The notes under the pieces: model-generated
What the model saw: only the letters and a program-made list of their open reading frames with translations
Told to the model about the DNA's origin: nothing
The model's database searches: none
Source of the DNA: Bacillota bacterium
GTDB taxonomy: Bacteria; Bacillota; Clostridia; Acetivibrionales; JAEZXR01
Assembly: GCA_023419605.1 (NCBI GenBank)
Contig: JAEZXR010000041.1
Coordinates: 28,092-92,091 of the forward strand
Direction: 5' to 3'
DNA length: 64,000 nucleotides
Part shown: piece by piece, positions 53,245 to 62,398 of the stretch
How positions within the stretch are numbered: the stretch's first letter is position 1
Layout: every line of letters begins with the position of its first letter
Position numbers and translations under genes: made by a program

Positions 53245-54126
53245 ATGAAAATAAAGCAAACCAATGGGGAAAGAATATTTAATGTTGTTAATATACTGTT
53301 TATGCTGGTCATGATTCTTCTTACGCTGTACCCTATGATTTATCTCGTGTTTGCAGCCTTCAGCAATCCAAGAGAGTTTATGATGCATGAGGGCCTTTTG
53401 GTGAAGCCTTTGGGATTCAGTCTGGTTTCCTTCGAGGCCGTCTTTAAAAACCCCAACATTTTGTCAGGATACACCAATACCATTATTGTAGTAGCCTGCG
53501 GAGTAGCATTGAACATCTTTATGACTGTTCTGGGAGCGTATTTTCTATCCAGAAAAGGTGTCATGCTGAATAAGGTAATAACACTGTTTATCATATTTAC
53601 CATGTATTTCCATGGAGGCCTGATTCCTTTTTATCTGACCGTAAGAAATCTGCATTTGGATAATAGTTTGCTGGCTTTGATTATTCCGGGAGCCATCAAT
53701 ACCTTTAACCTTATTATCATGAGAACGGCTTTTGCGGCGATCCCCGATAGCATGGAGGAGTCGGCAAAGCTGGATGGTGCAAGCCATATGACCATCCTTA
53801 CCCGTATCATGATTCCGCTGGCTCTGCCCACCGTGGCAGTTCTGGTGCTGTATTACGGAGTTTACCACTGGAATGCGTGGTTTAATGCAATGATCTTCAT
53901 CCGAAAAAGGGAGATGTTCCCGCTGCAGCTAGTTTTAAGGGAAATCATCATTCAGAATTCTACCTCCGATATGACGCTGGGAGCGGATACCGGAGAAATG
54001 CAAATGCTCAGCGAGACCATCAAATATGCGGTTATTATTGTCGCAACAGTACCGATTCTTGCCTTGTATCCTTTCTTGCAGAAATATTTTGTAAAGGGTG
54101 TTATGGTAGGCGCAGTAAAGGGATAA
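53245..54126 (+). CDS. ABC importer permease, YtcP type
   Basis: 293 residues from ATG 53245 (TAGGGGTG upstream; the in-frame ATG at 53185 lies inside the previous gene). Six membrane helices, EAA loop EESAKLDGASHMTILTRIMI, C-terminus KYFVKGVMVGAVKG as usual in this group. Pairs with the LplB-type permease. A large hairpin follows its stop codon. Confidence 0.92.
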   Translation: MKIKQTNGERIFNVVNILFMLVMILLTLYPMIYLVFAAFSNPREFMMHEGLLVKPLGFSLVSFEAVFKNPNILSGYTNTIIVVACGVALNIFMTVLGAYFLSRKGVMLNKVITLFIIFTMYFHGGLIPFYLTVRNLHLDNSLLALIIPGAINTFNLIIMRTAFAAIPDSMEESAKLDGASHMTILTRIMIPLALPTVAVLVLYYGVYHWNAWFNAMIFIRKREMFPLQLVLREIIIQNSTSDMTLGADTGEMQMLSETIKYAVIIVATVPILALYPFLQKYFVKGVMVGAVKG

Positions 54127-54162
54127 TTAAAAACAGAGTAAATAAGCAGATAAGATATCGGG

Positions 54163-54232
54163 CTTTAAACAAAAATACCCGGGAGTCAATGGCTTTTATT
54201 CAGGCTGCTGACTGCCGGGGAAGAGTTTAAAG
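54163..54232 (+). other. Large hairpin after the importer genes
   Basis: CTTTAAAC (54163-54170) pairs with GTTTAAAG (54225-54232), and CCCGGGAGTCA (54178-54188) with TGACTGCCGGG (54209-54219) with one mismatch. No good T-run. It lies at the junction between the importer genes and the decayed GH105 gene. Confidence 0.6.
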
Positions 54233-54261
54233 TTCGCTATCTTTTTATTTAAACTTACTGA

Positions 54262-54489
54262 AATGAGGATGCGGCACAGAAGTGCTACGAAGGAATGGTC
54301 AAGGATTTTATTGAAGCAGAGGAAAACGGGTATGTAAGCTTGAAAGGGGTCTGCAAAGTAGCCGGTTTGGGAGGCACTCCTTACAGGGATGGGTCTTTTG
54401 AATATTACATCAGTGAACCCATTGTCCTCAATGATTATAAAGGCGTTGGACCCTTCATTCCGGCAGGAATTGAGCTTGAACTGGGTTAG
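54262..54489 (+). pseudogene. GH105 unsaturated rhamnogalacturonyl hydrolase, C-terminal relic
   Basis: The frame between a TGA at 54259 and the TAG at 54487 codes for ~75 residues that match the C-terminal end of YesR/YteR-type GH105 enzymes: CKVAGLGGTPYRDGSFEYYISEP then GVGPFIPAGIELE. The family is ~370 residues, so about four fifths, including the catalytic Asp, is missing. No frame upstream continues the homology and no ribosome site is evident. It is best read as what remains after a deletion between the ytcP-like gene and the GH28 gene. Confidence 0.75.
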
Positions 54490-54560
54490 TGCATTACGAT
54501 AACGATTTATGGTATACTATCGTGTAGAGTCTTGGCGTTTGTGAGCATGGGGAAAAACTT

Positions 54561-54574
54561 TGCAAGCGCTAAGG
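54561..54574 (+). promoter_or_regulatory. Possible LacI/CcpA-type (cre-like) operator
   Basis: TGCAAGCGCTAAGG matches the first ten positions of the cre consensus TGNAANCGNTNNCA but not the last two. It lies ~75 bp before the GH28 gene, downstream of a TATACT (54513-54518). Weak evidence. Confidence 0.3.
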
Positions 54575-54639
54575 TTCTCGGGGGAACTGAATAAGTCAAC
54601 GTATTAAATTAAAAACGTTTCATAGGAGGCATTGACATC

Positions 54640-55941
54640 ATGAACAAGGAAATATCTACAATTTTTAATATTACACGCTTTGGTGCCGTACCCGATGGCA
54701 AAACTCTTTGTACGACAGCATTCCAGGCAGCTGTGGAAGCATGCAGGGAGCATGGCGGCGGAACGGTGTATGTTCCGGCGGGGTCCTTTCTCACAGGGGC
54801 CATTCATTTAATCAGCAATACCACCCTGCATCTGGATGCAGGCGCAAGAATTCTCTTCAGCCAGAACCCGGCCGATTTTCCTATCGTTCAATCCCGCTGG
54901 GAGGGAGAAGACAGTCCGGTGTATTCTCCATTGATTTTTGGGGACCGGGTGGAAAATGCCGCTGTAGTTGGACGTGGCGTATTGGAGGGACAAGGCGAGT
55001 CCTGGTGGAAGCTGCATCATGAAAAAAAGCTGGAGTATCCCAGACCCCGTTTTATCTGTTTCCAAAACAGTTCCAATATTCTGATTGAGGGTGTTACCTT
55101 AAAGAATTCACCAGCCTGGACCATTAATCCGATTCTCTGCGATAATGTAACAGTGAATAAGATCACCATAAAAAATCCGGCGGATTCACCCAATACGGAC
55201 GGAATTAATCCGGAATCCTGCAAAAACGTGCATATATCCAATTGTCATGTAGATGTGGGCGATGATTGTGTTACGCTGAAATCCGGTATCGAGGATTGCT
55301 CGGTAAAAGTTCCCTGTGAAAATATCACCGTTACCAACTGTACCATGGTCCATGGTCATGGTGGTGTTGTTATTGGCAGTGAAATGAGTGGTGGAGTCAG
55401 GAATGTCACTATCAGCAATTGCGTATTTGAAGGTACCGATAGGGGAATTCGTATAAAATCACGGCGCGGCCGCGGCGGTGTTGTAGAAGATATCCGGGTG
55501 AATAATATCATCATGAAGGATGTGCTGTGTCCTTTCGTTATGCACCTGTTTTACTTTTGCGGTAAGAATGGCAAGGAAAAGTATGTATGGGATAAGAACC
55601 CGTACCCCGTAAATGAGTCAACACCCATTTTCCGGAGAATTCACCTGAGTAATATTACAGCCAGAAACATAAACGCGGCTGCCGGCTACATTTATGGACT
55701 CCCGGAAATGCCCATTGAGGAAATCACTTTCGACAATATTTCCATCTCTATGGCAGAGAATCCGGTTCCAGGGATGCCTGCCATGATGAACGATTTGGAA
55801 CCCATGGCGGGAAGAGGCTTCATTTGCAGCTACGGCAAGAATATTACCTTCAGCAATGTGAAGGTCAGTAACCATCAGGGTCCTGCATTTACAGTGGAAC
55901 ATTCGGAAGATGTGTATGTAAACGGAAGCAGGATGGAATAG
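54640..55941 (+). CDS. GH28 polygalacturonase
   Basis: 433 residues, no signal peptide. All four GH28 motifs are present: NTDGINPESC, VGDDCVTLKSG, HGHGGVVIGSEMSGGV and RGIRIKSRRGRGG. The three Asp residues in the first two motifs are catalytic and the RIK binds the carboxylate. The lack of a signal and the insert after the first motif suggest an intracellular exo-acting enzyme that trims imported galacturonate oligomers. Pectin methylesterase follows after 4 bp. GGAGG lies before the ATG. Confidence 0.93.
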   Translation: MNKEISTIFNITRFGAVPDGKTLCTTAFQAAVEACREHGGGTVYVPAGSFLTGAIHLISNTTLHLDAGARILFSQNPADFPIVQSRWEGEDSPVYSPLIFGDRVENAAVVGRGVLEGQGESWWKLHHEKKLEYPRPRFICFQNSSNILIEGVTLKNSPAWTINPILCDNVTVNKITIKNPADSPNTDGINPESCKNVHISNCHVDVGDDCVTLKSGIEDCSVKVPCENITVTNCTMVHGHGGVVIGSEMSGGVRNVTISNCVFEGTDRGIRIKSRRGRGGVVEDIRVNNIIMKDVLCPFVMHLFYFCGKNGKEKYVWDKNPYPVNESTPIFRRIHLSNITARNINAAAGYIYGLPEMPIEEITFDNISISMAENPVPGMPAMMNDLEPMAGRGFICSYGKNITFSNVKVSNHQGPAFTVEHSEDVYVNGSRME

Positions 55942-55945
55942 GAAT

Positions 55946-56929
55946 ATGATAAAAGAATTGATTGTTGCTGCTGATGGAAGCGGGCACTTTACAAATGTCC
56001 AGGAGGCTGTTGATTCCGTCCCGGAGGGCAATATACAAAGGACCATTATCCGTATAAAAAAGGGAATTTATAAACAGAAACTGTTTATAGAAAAGCCCTT
56101 TATCCATCTGGTAGGAGAAGGTGTGAATGAAACCATTGTGACTTATGATGATAGCGGTCTCAAAACGTTTCCCGACGGAGAAAACATGGGAACCTTCAAT
56201 TCCTATAGCACCTTCGTAGGGGCAGATGATTTTTCCGCTGAAAATATTACTTTTGAAAACACTGCCGGAAGGGGAGATATTGTTGGGCAGGCATTGGCTG
56301 CCTACGTGGACGCAGACCGGATGCGGTTCAGAAACTGCAGGTTTCTGGGAAGCCAGGACACGCTGTTTACTGGGCCGCTGCCACCTGAAACCATTCTGCC
56401 CAATGGCTTCAAGGGGCCGAGAGAACATGCTCCCAGACGGATGGGCAGGCACTATTATGAAAACTGCTTCATCCAGGGAGATGTTGACTTTATCTTCGGT
56501 TCTGCCATTGCAGTTTTTAACCGGTGCGAAATCTTTTCCAATGACCGTAATGCAGCAGTGAATGGCTATGTCACGGCAGCCTCCACCCCGGAGGAGGAAG
56601 AATACGGATATGTATTCATAGACTGTAAACTAACCGGCGATGCGGCACCGCAGACCGTTTATCTGGGGAGACCCTGGAGAAACTATGCCAGCGTTGCTTT
56701 TATCAATTGCTGGATGGGGGAGCATATTAAGGCAGAGGGCTGGCATAATTGGGATAAGACGGAGAGTGAACGGACCGTAAAGTTTTTGGAGTATAACAGT
56801 TCCGGACCCGGTGGAAAGCCGGAAGGACGTGTACCCTGGTCAGTGCAGCTGTCCGGGGAAGAAGCGAAAGCCTATTCCATCGAAAGGGTTTTATCCGGAA
56901 AAGATGGATGGAATCCGACCCATTATTAA
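55946..56929 (+). CDS. CE8 pectin methylesterase
   Basis: 327 residues, parallel beta-helix, no signal peptide. The CE8 motifs are GQALAAYVDADRMRFRNC, GSQDTLF (first catalytic Asp), DFIFGSAIAVF (second Asp) and YLGRPWRNYA (Arg/Trp). It removes methyl groups from (oligo)galacturonate, here probably in the cytoplasm after import, before the GH28 enzyme cleaves. The start is 4 bp after the GH28 stop. Its stop codon is part of a very long terminator stem. Confidence 0.93.
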   Translation: MIKELIVAADGSGHFTNVQEAVDSVPEGNIQRTIIRIKKGIYKQKLFIEKPFIHLVGEGVNETIVTYDDSGLKTFPDGENMGTFNSYSTFVGADDFSAENITFENTAGRGDIVGQALAAYVDADRMRFRNCRFLGSQDTLFTGPLPPETILPNGFKGPREHAPRRMGRHYYENCFIQGDVDFIFGSAIAVFNRCEIFSNDRNAAVNGYVTAASTPEEEEYGYVFIDCKLTGDAAPQTVYLGRPWRNYASVAFINCWMGEHIKAEGWHNWDKTESERTVKFLEYNSSGPGGKPEGRVPWSVQLSGEEAKAYSIERVLSGKDGWNPTHY

Positions 56930-56997
56930 AAACTCCCTATAGTAAGAAAGGAACTTCCAGATACAGAAGTTCCTTTCTTACTATAGGGAGTTTTTAA
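56926..56997. terminator. Long perfect bidirectional terminator
   Basis: Two 32-nt arms (56926-56957 and 56966-56997) are exact reverse complements around an 8-nt loop. The arms begin and end with TTAAAAAC/GTTTTTAA and include the stop codons of both converging genes. Confidence 0.9.
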
Positions 56998-57854
56998 TGA
57001 ATAGAGCTTTTTTTATGCCTTCCTCCCATGACATCGAAAACATCGCTGATGGTTACGAAGGCAGAGTCATCCTTATCGGTAATAATTCCTTTCAGCTTAG
57101 AAATTTCCAAACGGGTGACTACAGAATATAATATGGTTTTAGAGCTTCTGGAGTAGCCGCCTTTGCCCTCGAGGAACGTAACGCCTCTGCCCAGCCGGGC
57201 TGTGATCGCTTCTGCAATCTCTTCCCCATTGTCGGAAATAATAATGGCGGCTTTTTCTTCATTGAGTCCTTCAATCGTAATATCGATGACTTTAAAAACG
57301 ATGAAGTAAGCAATCAGGGAGTACATGGCCCGGTCCCATCCGAAAACCAGTCCCGCGCTGCTTAATATAAACAAATTAAAAAACATGACAATCTGGCCTA
57401 CAGAGAACACAGACTTTTTATTTAAAACGATGGCTACGATTTCAGTGCCATCCAAAGAGCCTCCATAACGGACGATCATTCCCACACCGATGCCCAGTAT
57501 AATTCCTCCGAATACCGTTGCCAGCAGGACATCATTGGTTAGTCCCGGGACAGGATGAAAAACCGAAACCCAAAAGGAGAAAGAGGATATGGCAAAAAGA
57601 GAGGAAACAACAAAAGATTTACCGATTTGCTTATATCCGAAAAAGAGAAACGGAATATTCAGCAAGAAGGTAAAGATTCCAAGTGGGACTTTTGTTAAAT
57701 AGCTGGTAATAATCGAGATACCTACAACGCCACCATCGATAATGTTGTTGGGTATGAGAAAAATTTCCAGGCCTATAGCCGCTAAAATTGAGCCAATAAA
57801 CAAGCAAAGGAATTTGTTTATTGTTTTCCATGTAGTATTATTTTTTTTGACCAT
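56994..57854 (-). CDS. YitT family membrane protein (DUF161/DUF2179)
   Basis: 286 residues from ATG 57854, 7 nt after GGAGG (TTG 57857 is too close). Five to six membrane helices in the first ~200 residues with the family marks FLIPNNIIDGGVVGISII and RYGGSLDGTEIVA, then a C-terminal DUF2179 domain (GRGVTFLEGKGGYSRSSKTILYSVVTRLE, in part). The function of the family is not settled. Its stop codon shares the long terminator with the pectin operon. Confidence 0.9.
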   Translation of the reverse strand: MVKKNNTTWKTINKFLCLFIGSILAAIGLEIFLIPNNIIDGGVVGISIITSYLTKVPLGIFTFLLNIPFLFFGYKQIGKSFVVSSLFAISSFSFWVSVFHPVPGLTNDVLLATVFGGIILGIGVGMIVRYGGSLDGTEIVAIVLNKKSVFSVGQIVMFFNLFILSSAGLVFGWDRAMYSLIAYFIVFKVIDITIEGLNEEKAAIIISDNGEEIAEAITARLGRGVTFLEGKGGYSRSSKTILYSVVTRLEISKLKGIITDKDDSAFVTISDVFDVMGGRHKKSSIH

Positions 57855-58341
57855 CAATAAACCTCCTAAAATATATATAAAATTAAACTTATTGTTTTGC
57901 TGCCTGGCGGAATGTATAGTTTTTTACATGCTCCCGTTGCAGGTAACTACACTCTGTGATTCAAAAATAAATATGAATTCAGATATATCTATAATACCTA
58001 TGGGTTTATTATACTATAGGATAAAACGCAACGCAAACGTTTTAAGAAAATTTTTTTTAGAATCTTTGCGAATTCGATAAATATAGGTCAAAATAATGAG
58101 ATAAAGAGACTTAAACATCGTTATTTAAGAAAAAATATATAGATTATGTATATTTCGAGCTTAATTGGAATGTGCAAATATGACCCGAATATGATAGCTG
58201 CTTAGTGCCGGCCTTTTGAGAATATGCACGTAGAATCAGTGAGTATTGCAATATGGAAGACTTTTGGAATTTGAGTATTTCCGTCCGATGTGGTAAAATG
58301 CTGAAATGACGAATATGACTTAACTTTTTGGGGGGATTCAT
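57855..58341. other. Divergent gap between yitT-like and ABC exporter genes
   Basis: AT-rich. A promoter for the exporter, TTGAGT (58271-58276), 17-nt spacer, TAAAAT (58294-58299), is plausible. A TATTATACTATAGGATAAAAC segment lies near 58005. I see no gene in the remaining sequence. Confidence 0.5.
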
Positions 58342-60087
58342 TTGAAAAACATTCTACGGCTTTTAAAGTTCGCAAGACCTTATTGGAAATATCTTATATT
58401 ATCCGTAATTGCCTTGGTTGCTTTGACGGGTGCACAGCTGTATGCTCCCTGGGTGGTAAAGGACCTGGTGGCGCTTATTACTGGTAAAGACCCGGAGCTG
58501 GGGACAAAAGCAGTCAGGCTGGCGGCAATTCTGGGGTTTTCCTATCTGGTCCAGGCTGTGGGCCAGTATATACGCCAGTATTATACGCACTACGCCGCCT
58601 GGAACTTTGTGTCGGACATGAGGATCAGGATTTACGAGCATTTACAGAAGCTTTCTCTGCGGTATTATCATGACAAACAAACAGGGCAGCTGATGTCGAG
58701 AGCTACCAGTGACACCGATAAGCTGGAAACACTGATTGCTCATGCAGCACCGGATTTGATTGTAAACATATTGATGCTGGTGGGAGTAGCTATTATACTA
58801 TTTAAGATTAATATCATACTGGCAATTTTAAGTCTTATTACGATTCCGCCTCTGGTTGTGGGCTCTGTCTATTTTGCTAAAAAAGTGAGGCCTACTTTCC
58901 GAACTTCCCAGCAGGCATTGGCAGAATTCAGTGCCACCTTGCACGATAACCTTTCCGGAATCAAGGAGATTCAGGTCTTTAACCAGCAGGAACGTGAAAA
59001 GAAAAGGATTACCAAGAAGTCTGTAAACTATGCAGTAGAGACATTGCGGTATCTGCGGTCCAGTGCCATCTACCATCCCTCTATCCAGTTTTTAAACAAC
59101 TTCGGGAATGTATTGGTAATCGGTGTAGGCGGATACCTGGCTTCTGTTGGGAAAATTCCTGTACAGGATATTGTAGCCTTTGTACTTTATTTGAATATGT
59201 TCTATCAGCCCATCAGTACCATGGGTAGAATTAACGAAGATTTGCAGAATGCCCTGGCGGGAGCGGACCGGATTTTTGAAATACTGGACACGGAGCCGGA
59301 TATAAAGGACAGGGAAGAAGCCATGAACTTGGGGCGCATGAAGGGAAAGCTGGAGCTGCGGGATGTTTCGTTTCAATATATTCCGGGGATTAATGTTTTA
59401 AAAGACATCAATCTTGAGATCAAGGCAGGGGAAATGGTAGCCCTGGTGGGGCCTACAGGTGTGGGAAAGACTACGCTCATCAGTCTGATTACGAGATTTT
59501 ATGATCCCACCTCCGGAACCGTTTTAGTAGACGGACATGATGCCAGGGATGTGAGCCTTCGCAGCCTCAGGGATAACATCAGTATCGTGCTCCAGGACAT
59601 CTTCCTGTTTAACGGTACAGTGGCGGATAACATTGCCTATGGCTGCGTCCAGGCGTCTCGGGAGGAAATTATAGAAGCGGCCAAAGTAGCTCATGCCCAT
59701 GAATTTATTATGAATCTGGAAGATGGATATGATACCATTATTGGTGAAAGGGGGGTTAAACTCTCCGGAGGACAGAAACAAAGACTTTCCATTGCAAGGG
59801 CCGTACTGAGGAACACGCCGATTCTTATATTGGATGAGGCCACCGCTTCGGTAGACGTAGAAACAGAGCAACTGATCCACGAGGCGATTGACAGGGTAAT
59901 TGAGAATCGAACCACGATTGTTATCGCCCATCGGCTTTCTTCGGTAAAGAAGGCCGATAAAATTGTCGTTCTAAGCGAAGGCGGCATCACAGAGATGGGG
60001 ACGCATCAGGAATTACTGGACAGGGGAGGTTTATACAGCCACTTATGCAGTATACAGTTCCGGGACCGTGAAGAAGCTGCTGTATAA
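58342..60087 (+). CDS. ABC exporter, fused permease-ATPase half transporter
   Basis: 581 residues. Six membrane helices (to ~residue 310) are followed by one ATPase domain: Walker A GPTGVGKTT (~residue 375), Q-loop, signature LSGGQKQRLSIARAVL, Walker B ILILDEATAS, H-loop AHRLSSV. It works as a dimer, here probably a homodimer since no second half gene is adjacent. Lipid, peptide or drug export are all possible (MsbA-like). TTG start 7 nt after GGGGGGA. Confidence 0.92.
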   Translation: MKNILRLLKFARPYWKYLILSVIALVALTGAQLYAPWVVKDLVALITGKDPELGTKAVRLAAILGFSYLVQAVGQYIRQYYTHYAAWNFVSDMRIRIYEHLQKLSLRYYHDKQTGQLMSRATSDTDKLETLIAHAAPDLIVNILMLVGVAIILFKINIILAILSLITIPPLVVGSVYFAKKVRPTFRTSQQALAEFSATLHDNLSGIKEIQVFNQQEREKKRITKKSVNYAVETLRYLRSSAIYHPSIQFLNNFGNVLVIGVGGYLASVGKIPVQDIVAFVLYLNMFYQPISTMGRINEDLQNALAGADRIFEILDTEPDIKDREEAMNLGRMKGKLELRDVSFQYIPGINVLKDINLEIKAGEMVALVGPTGVGKTTLISLITRFYDPTSGTVLVDGHDARDVSLRSLRDNISIVLQDIFLFNGTVADNIAYGCVQASREEIIEAAKVAHAHEFIMNLEDGYDTIIGERGVKLSGGQKQRLSIARAVLRNTPILILDEATASVDVETEQLIHEAIDRVIENRTTIVIAHRLSSVKKADKIVVLSEGGITEMGTHQELLDRGGLYSHLCSIQFRDREEAAV

Positions 60088-60484
60088 AGGAAAGGTCCAT
60101 ATAATTTATGATGGAACTTGACGGATTCAGAAATCATGCAGTTACCAACGGTATTATATAGAGATAACCAGTAATCGATAAAAACTAACTATATAGGGTA
60201 GAATAACAATCTGGTTTGTGCATATTAGCTATAAAACTAAAGATTGTGCGCTTGTGGTTTGTGTATTATGTACAAATCACAAGCGCGTTTTTGTTAAATG
60301 ATAATATCGACGTCCTTAAGAAGAAAATGGTAAAATAAGAATATAGAGTATAAATTTCATTTCACTAAAGACAGCATCTTTTTAAAAATACCTATAAACT
60401 GTAAAATACAAAGCAGAAAAGATACTCGGGGAAGAGTATGAAAAAGTAACCGTTGGCACACAGTTTAAGAAAGAGGTGGTTGTT
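60088..60484 (+). other. Gap with terminator before the PilZ gene
   Basis: A terminator hairpin lies at 60248-60293 (GCGCTTGTG.TTTGT pairs with ACAAA.CACAAGCGC, then GTTTTTGTT). The rest is AT-rich; I see no clear promoter or c-di-GMP riboswitch in front of the PilZ gene. Confidence 0.6.
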
Positions 60485-60928
60485 ATGAGTGATTTTGTAG
60501 AACGCAGAAGGTTTATACGGTGTTCAAGCACCATCTGTCATGCGATCATGACTTCAGACGAAAAGATTTGGGAAAAAATTAACCTCCGGAATATTTCCGC
60601 CGGAGGGCTGCGTTTTGAATCCAAAGAAGTGTATTTTGAGGGGCAGAAACTGTCCTTTGATCTTTTGGTCTATAATGCTTTTTCCGAATTCAATATGCAG
60701 TTTGAGGGAGAGATTGTCCATATCCACCAAAACGGCGAAAATACCAGTTACGGTGTCAGATTTATTAATATAAATAAATACTATCAGATTCAGTTAGATG
60801 AAATTATCCGCTCCAAAGTGAATATTACGGATTCATTATCGCATTCGCTCCACGGTCATGAAGAAGGAACCTACACTTTTATTCTGGCCCCAAAGCCCAA
60901 ACGATCGAAAATTACAAGTATGTTATAA
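60485..60928 (+). CDS. PilZ domain protein (c-di-GMP receptor)
   Basis: 147 residues from ATG 60485, 6 nt after AGAGGTGG. The PilZ domain covers most of the chain: ERRRFIRCS (the RxxxR c-di-GMP clamp) and NISAGGLRFES (the [DN]xSxxG motif, with Asn in the first place), then a late YGVRFINI strand. It should bind c-di-GMP and transmit the signal to a partner, for example in motility or envelope control. Partner unknown. Single gene. Confidence 0.85.
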   Translation: MSDFVERRRFIRCSSTICHAIMTSDEKIWEKINLRNISAGGLRFESKEVYFEGQKLSFDLLVYNAFSEFNMQFEGEIVHIHQNGENTSYGVRFININKYYQIQLDEIIRSKVNITDSLSHSLHGHEEGTYTFILAPKPKRSKITSML

Positions 60929-61027
60929 GCAGCCCCCTAAAAGGGCTGCTTTTGTATTTGTAAATTGAAATCCTTCGTTAAGAGGTGGAAGGAAAGAAGA
61001 GGATAAAATAGTAGGATATATACATGG

Positions 61028-61056
61028 TTTACATTTCATGGAATGTGGATTATAAT
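61028..61056 (+). promoter_or_regulatory. Promoter of the SEDS-DUF881 operon
   Basis: TTTACA (61028-61033), 17-nt spacer, TATAAT (61051-61056), ~140 bp before the start codon. Confidence 0.7.
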
Positions 61057-61195
61057 TTTGTTGAGGTAGAATTTTACAGAATCTACAAGAACTTTGTCTG
61101 CTAACTATGCAGATCAGCTTCGGATGCTATGGAAAGAGGGTATCGGAGAATAAAAGCTGCATAAGCTAGTTAGCCTATTTATGAGGAATTATGTG

Positions 61196-62332
61196 ATGTA
61201 CAGGGTAAAAAAGAGCACAATTGACTTTGTCAGGGACTTCGATTATATTTCATTTTCCCTTGTTTTACTGGTGGCATCCTTTGGGTTGGTGGTGTTACAT
61301 AGTGCTACACGGGTGGTGCCTTCAAATTTAAATGGAAATGGCTTGTTTGTAAAGCAGGTCATTGCACTGCTGATGGGAATTACTTTGTGCCTGATCATTA
61401 GCGCTGTGGACTATCAGAGTATAAAAAATTTAAGTTGGGTATTTTATACAGGATGTGTCCTTTTACTCGTAGGAGTCCTTTTTTGGGGAACAGGGAAAAC
61501 GCAAGTCGGTACAAACGGATGGTTTAATTTTAAGGGAGTCAGCTTCCAACCCGCTGAAATAAGCAAATTGTCCTTTGTAGCTTTTATAGCAAAATTTTTT
61601 GAAAAAATAAAAGAGAAGGATAACAGGTATAAGAATATAGTAAAACTTATTTTATACGCAGCCATTCCCATTATCCTGGTTTTAGCCCAGCCAGATGCTG
61701 GCTCTGCTATGGTTTTCATGTTTATGTTTGCAGTTATGGTATACATTTGTGAAGTACCTTATAAATATATTTTCCTGGCAATAGGCTCTTTTTTGGCATC
61801 AATGCCGGTTGTATGGTTATTCCTCTTGCAGCCGCACCAGAAGGATCGGATAATGTCCTTTATATCTCCTGAGAAATATTCAAAAACCATCAGTTTCCAG
61901 GTTAGTCAATCAACAATGACGATTGGTGCAGGCCAACTGACAGGGAGCGGGCTTTATAATGGGATTCAAACGCAAAGCCTGGGTGTACCTGAAAAACACA
62001 CGGACTTCATTTTTTCTGTCATAGGAGAAGAGTTTGGTTTTATAGGGTGCGGTGTTGTCATTGTCCTGCTTTTAGCGATTATACTGCGGTGCTTATATAT
62101 AGCCAAAAAGTCTAAAGATGCCTATGGTTCCTTTTTAGTGATAGGGATAACAAGCATGTTCTTCTTTCACATTGCTGAAAACATAGGGATGAACATAAGA
62201 TTGCTTCCGGTTACGGGCATACCCTTACCCTTCATAAGTTATGGCGGAAGTTCGCTGATAACTAACTTCATTGCTATAGGAGTGATCCTGAGTGTCTCTG
62301 CAGGAAATAAAAGAAAAGGATTATTTGCATGA
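61196..62332 (+). CDS. SEDS family peptidoglycan polymerase (FtsW/RodA/SpoVE)
   Basis: 378 residues from ATG 61196 (GAGGA 8 nt upstream; ATG 61181 has no ribosome site). Ten membrane helices. SEDS marks: GTNGWFNFKGVSFQPAEISKLSF (in part), LAQPDAGSAM with the catalytic Asp, EEFGFIG, and the C-terminal GIPLPFISYGGSSL. It polymerises lipid II with a class b penicillin-binding protein. The pattern GWFNF-QPAE is closest to RodA. Followed by two DUF881 genes, which suggests a division or elongation complex. Confidence 0.92.
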   Translation: MYRVKKSTIDFVRDFDYISFSLVLLVASFGLVVLHSATRVVPSNLNGNGLFVKQVIALLMGITLCLIISAVDYQSIKNLSWVFYTGCVLLLVGVLFWGTGKTQVGTNGWFNFKGVSFQPAEISKLSFVAFIAKFFEKIKEKDNRYKNIVKLILYAAIPIILVLAQPDAGSAMVFMFMFAVMVYICEVPYKYIFLAIGSFLASMPVVWLFLLQPHQKDRIMSFISPEKYSKTISFQVSQSTMTIGAGQLTGSGLYNGIQTQSLGVPEKHTDFIFSVIGEEFGFIGCGVVIVLLLAIILRCLYIAKKSKDAYGSFLVIGITSMFFFHIAENIGMNIRLLPVTGIPLPFISYGGSSLITNFIAIGVILSVSAGNKRKGLFA

Positions 62333-62398
62333 CACCCAACCCAAAAACGGGCGGAAGGAATCGGTAAAAGCTTTATTTTTTGCAGGAGGGAGTAATGT

